Shown here in pieces: positions 21,308 to 22,174 of a stretch of 22,174 nucleotides of DNA; the stretch's first letter is position 1, and every line of letters begins with the position of its first letter. Source of the stretch: Pseudomonadota bacterium (GTDB lineage Bacteria > Pseudomonadota > Alphaproteobacteria > Rhodospirillales > Rhodospirillaceae); contig JAEWWF010000177.1 in assembly GCA_023396465.1 (NCBI GenBank), positions 1 through 22,174 of the forward strand, written 5' to 3'. Position numbers and translations under genes: made by a program. The notes beneath the pieces are model-generated. The model was given only the letters and a program-made list of their open reading frames with translations. It had not been told where the DNA came from and made no database searches.

Positions 21308-22174
21308 TCAACTCTGTGTTCGTACCTGCGAGCGGCCATTGGCTAGGACTTTTACGTCAAAGTCCCTCTTCAGCATCATAGAGGCGGTAGATGCGTCTAC
21401 TTGCTCGGCCCCGGCAATGTCCCTCGCTGTGGCTTTGCCGTCCCGCGCATACGCTGCAAGCTTTGCCCGCAAGTCGCTGGTATCTCCGAGATTTAGGTGA
21501 AGTCTTACAGTCGTTCCGCGGTTGTATTTTACCGGGAAAATATTCTTCTCGCTCTGCATGTAAAGAGTCAGATTTCCACTCATGATTAGGAAATCTCCGT
21601 CATTCCTGCAAAGGCGGCTCATCATATACAGGCCGTAGCCGCTGTTTCTCCACGGGTTTCCGCTGTGGTCGTCGGAAAACGCAAGCGGATTGCCGGAGAC
21701 GCCGGGAAGGCAGGCCCACTGGATAGAATCTCTTTGGGAAAGGTGATTAAACTTTGGGTTCCGAGTAAGAGACGAATGGATTCCACTCCCATTGTCGGAA
21801 ATGCAGATTTCTGCAATTTTACTAGAAGGAAAATACTTTGCCGCGAAGATGAACTCGGATGCAGAGCTATGCTCGTATATGTTTCTGATAATTTCCCTCA
21901 AAGAATATTGGATGGCATCAAACACATAACCCGAGCTGCTTTGCGTTAGTCTTTCAGCCAGATGTCCTGCGTTCATTTCTATGGCGTCGTTGGTGTCGGC
22001 AGGGTGTACGTCCACGCCCCGAAATTCCTTCAACGTGACTCTTGTCAACGGAAGATGATAGTAGTCAGACCTAATGGCCCCTGTGTCACATGTCTGAATA
22101 TTGGCATCAAGAAGCTGAAATAGGCCCATTCTGGAGATGTCGTAAACCCCATTGTAGCCTGTGTAGCTTATGCG
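21308..22174 (-). CDS. GHKL-type ATP-binding protein with helix-turn-helix-like tail (partial, 5' end off window)
   Basis: A histidine-kinase-type ATPase domain without visible phosphoacceptor or sensor. Counting from the Met at 22129, the N-box is REIIRNIYEHS (78-88), the G1 box ISDNGSGI (110-117), the G2 box NSGYGLYMM (162-170) and the G3 region GTTVRL (205-210). The frame stays open with no stop from that Met to the window edge (15 more codons), so the true start is probably outside. The last 50 residues (ATARDIAGAEQV, then DASTASMMLKRD) look like a helix-turn-helix. Base composition is clearly lower in GC than the genes to its left, and codon use is looser, suggesting transfer. It could be an anti-sigma-type kinase or a regulator with a STAS partner outside the window. 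No substrate is assigned. Confidence 0.8.
   Translation of the reverse strand, partial: RISYTGYNGVYDISRMGLFQLLDANIQTCDTGAIRSDYYHLPLTRVTLKEFRGVDVHPADTNDAIEMNAGHLAERLTQSSSGYVFDAIQYSLREIIRNIYEHSSASEFIFAAKYFPSSKIAEICISDNGSGIHSSLTRNPKFNHLSQRDSIQWACLPGVSGNPLAFSDDHSGNPWRNSGYGLYMMSRLCRNDGDFLIMSGNLTLYMQSEKNIFPVKYNRGTTVRLHLNLGDTSDLRAKLAAYARDGKATARDIAGAEQVDASTASMMLKRDFDVKVLANGRSQVRTQS

Noticed and set aside
1..22174. tRNA or rRNA genes, CRISPR arrays, insertion sequences and integrases.
   Set aside because: No cloverleaf-like segment, regular repeat-spacer pattern, transposase motif or flanking terminal repeat was seen on reading both strands; a covariance-model scan would be needed to exclude small RNAs.

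Overview
The window is a high-GC alphaproteobacterial chromosome segment. The gene content points to a nitrogen-fixing member of the Rhodospirillales (Rhodospirillum/Azospirillum/Magnetospirillum type): nifHDK is divergent from a draT-draG-ArsC-like cluster, and hopanoid genes hpnCDE and a yajC-secD-secF operon are present. The genus cannot be fixed from sequence reading alone.

Positions 41-2359 (minus strand) carry draT, draG and an ArsC-family nitrogenase-associated gene: the switch that ADP-ribosylates and reactivates the Fe protein, plus a small partner. Positions 2360-2728 are a regulatory interval. It holds two perfect TGT-N10-ACA NifA sites, an IHF-like site, a strong sigma-54 promoter towards nifH and a weaker sigma-54-like element towards draT. 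Positions 2729-6773 (plus strand) encode the complete nitrogenase structural proteins NifH, NifD and NifK. Three hairpins lie between nifH and nifD, and a strong GCAA-looped hairpin follows nifK. The DraT target Arg101 and all P-cluster and FeMo-co ligands are present.

Positions 6896-11381 return to housekeeping functions: a DUF815 AAA+ ATPase on the minus strand, then yajC, secD, secF and a Mth938/NDUFAF3-like gene on the plus strand. Positions 11324-14081 hold a LysR regulator divergent from an aldo/keto reductase, then an iron superoxide dismutase preceded by an inverted-repeat operator. Positions 14162-17204 (minus strand) are hpnC-hpnD-hpnE, which together make squalene from farnesyl diphosphate. 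Divergent from them, at 17296-18174, is a degenerate squalene/phytoene-synthase-fold protein of the NDUFAF6 type. In related genomes this gene usually follows the secF/NDUFAF3-like pair directly, so the LysR-to-hpn block looks like an insertion into that operon.

Positions 18400-21162 hold a 64-residue single-pass membrane protein, trmFO (minus strand), a membrane-anchored rhodanese and a protein made of two tandem DUF4170-like repeats. After a terminator at 21271, base composition drops. The last gene (minus strand, running off the right edge) is a GHKL ATPase-domain protein with a helix-turn-helix-like tail; it looks like the start of an accessory region.

The most interesting items are the shared NifA/sigma-54 control region, the nifH-nifD hairpin array, the split NDUFAF3/NDUFAF6-like pair, the sodB operator, the DUF4170 duplication and the low-GC GHKL gene at the right edge. 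No RNA genes, insertion sequences or CRISPR arrays were seen.
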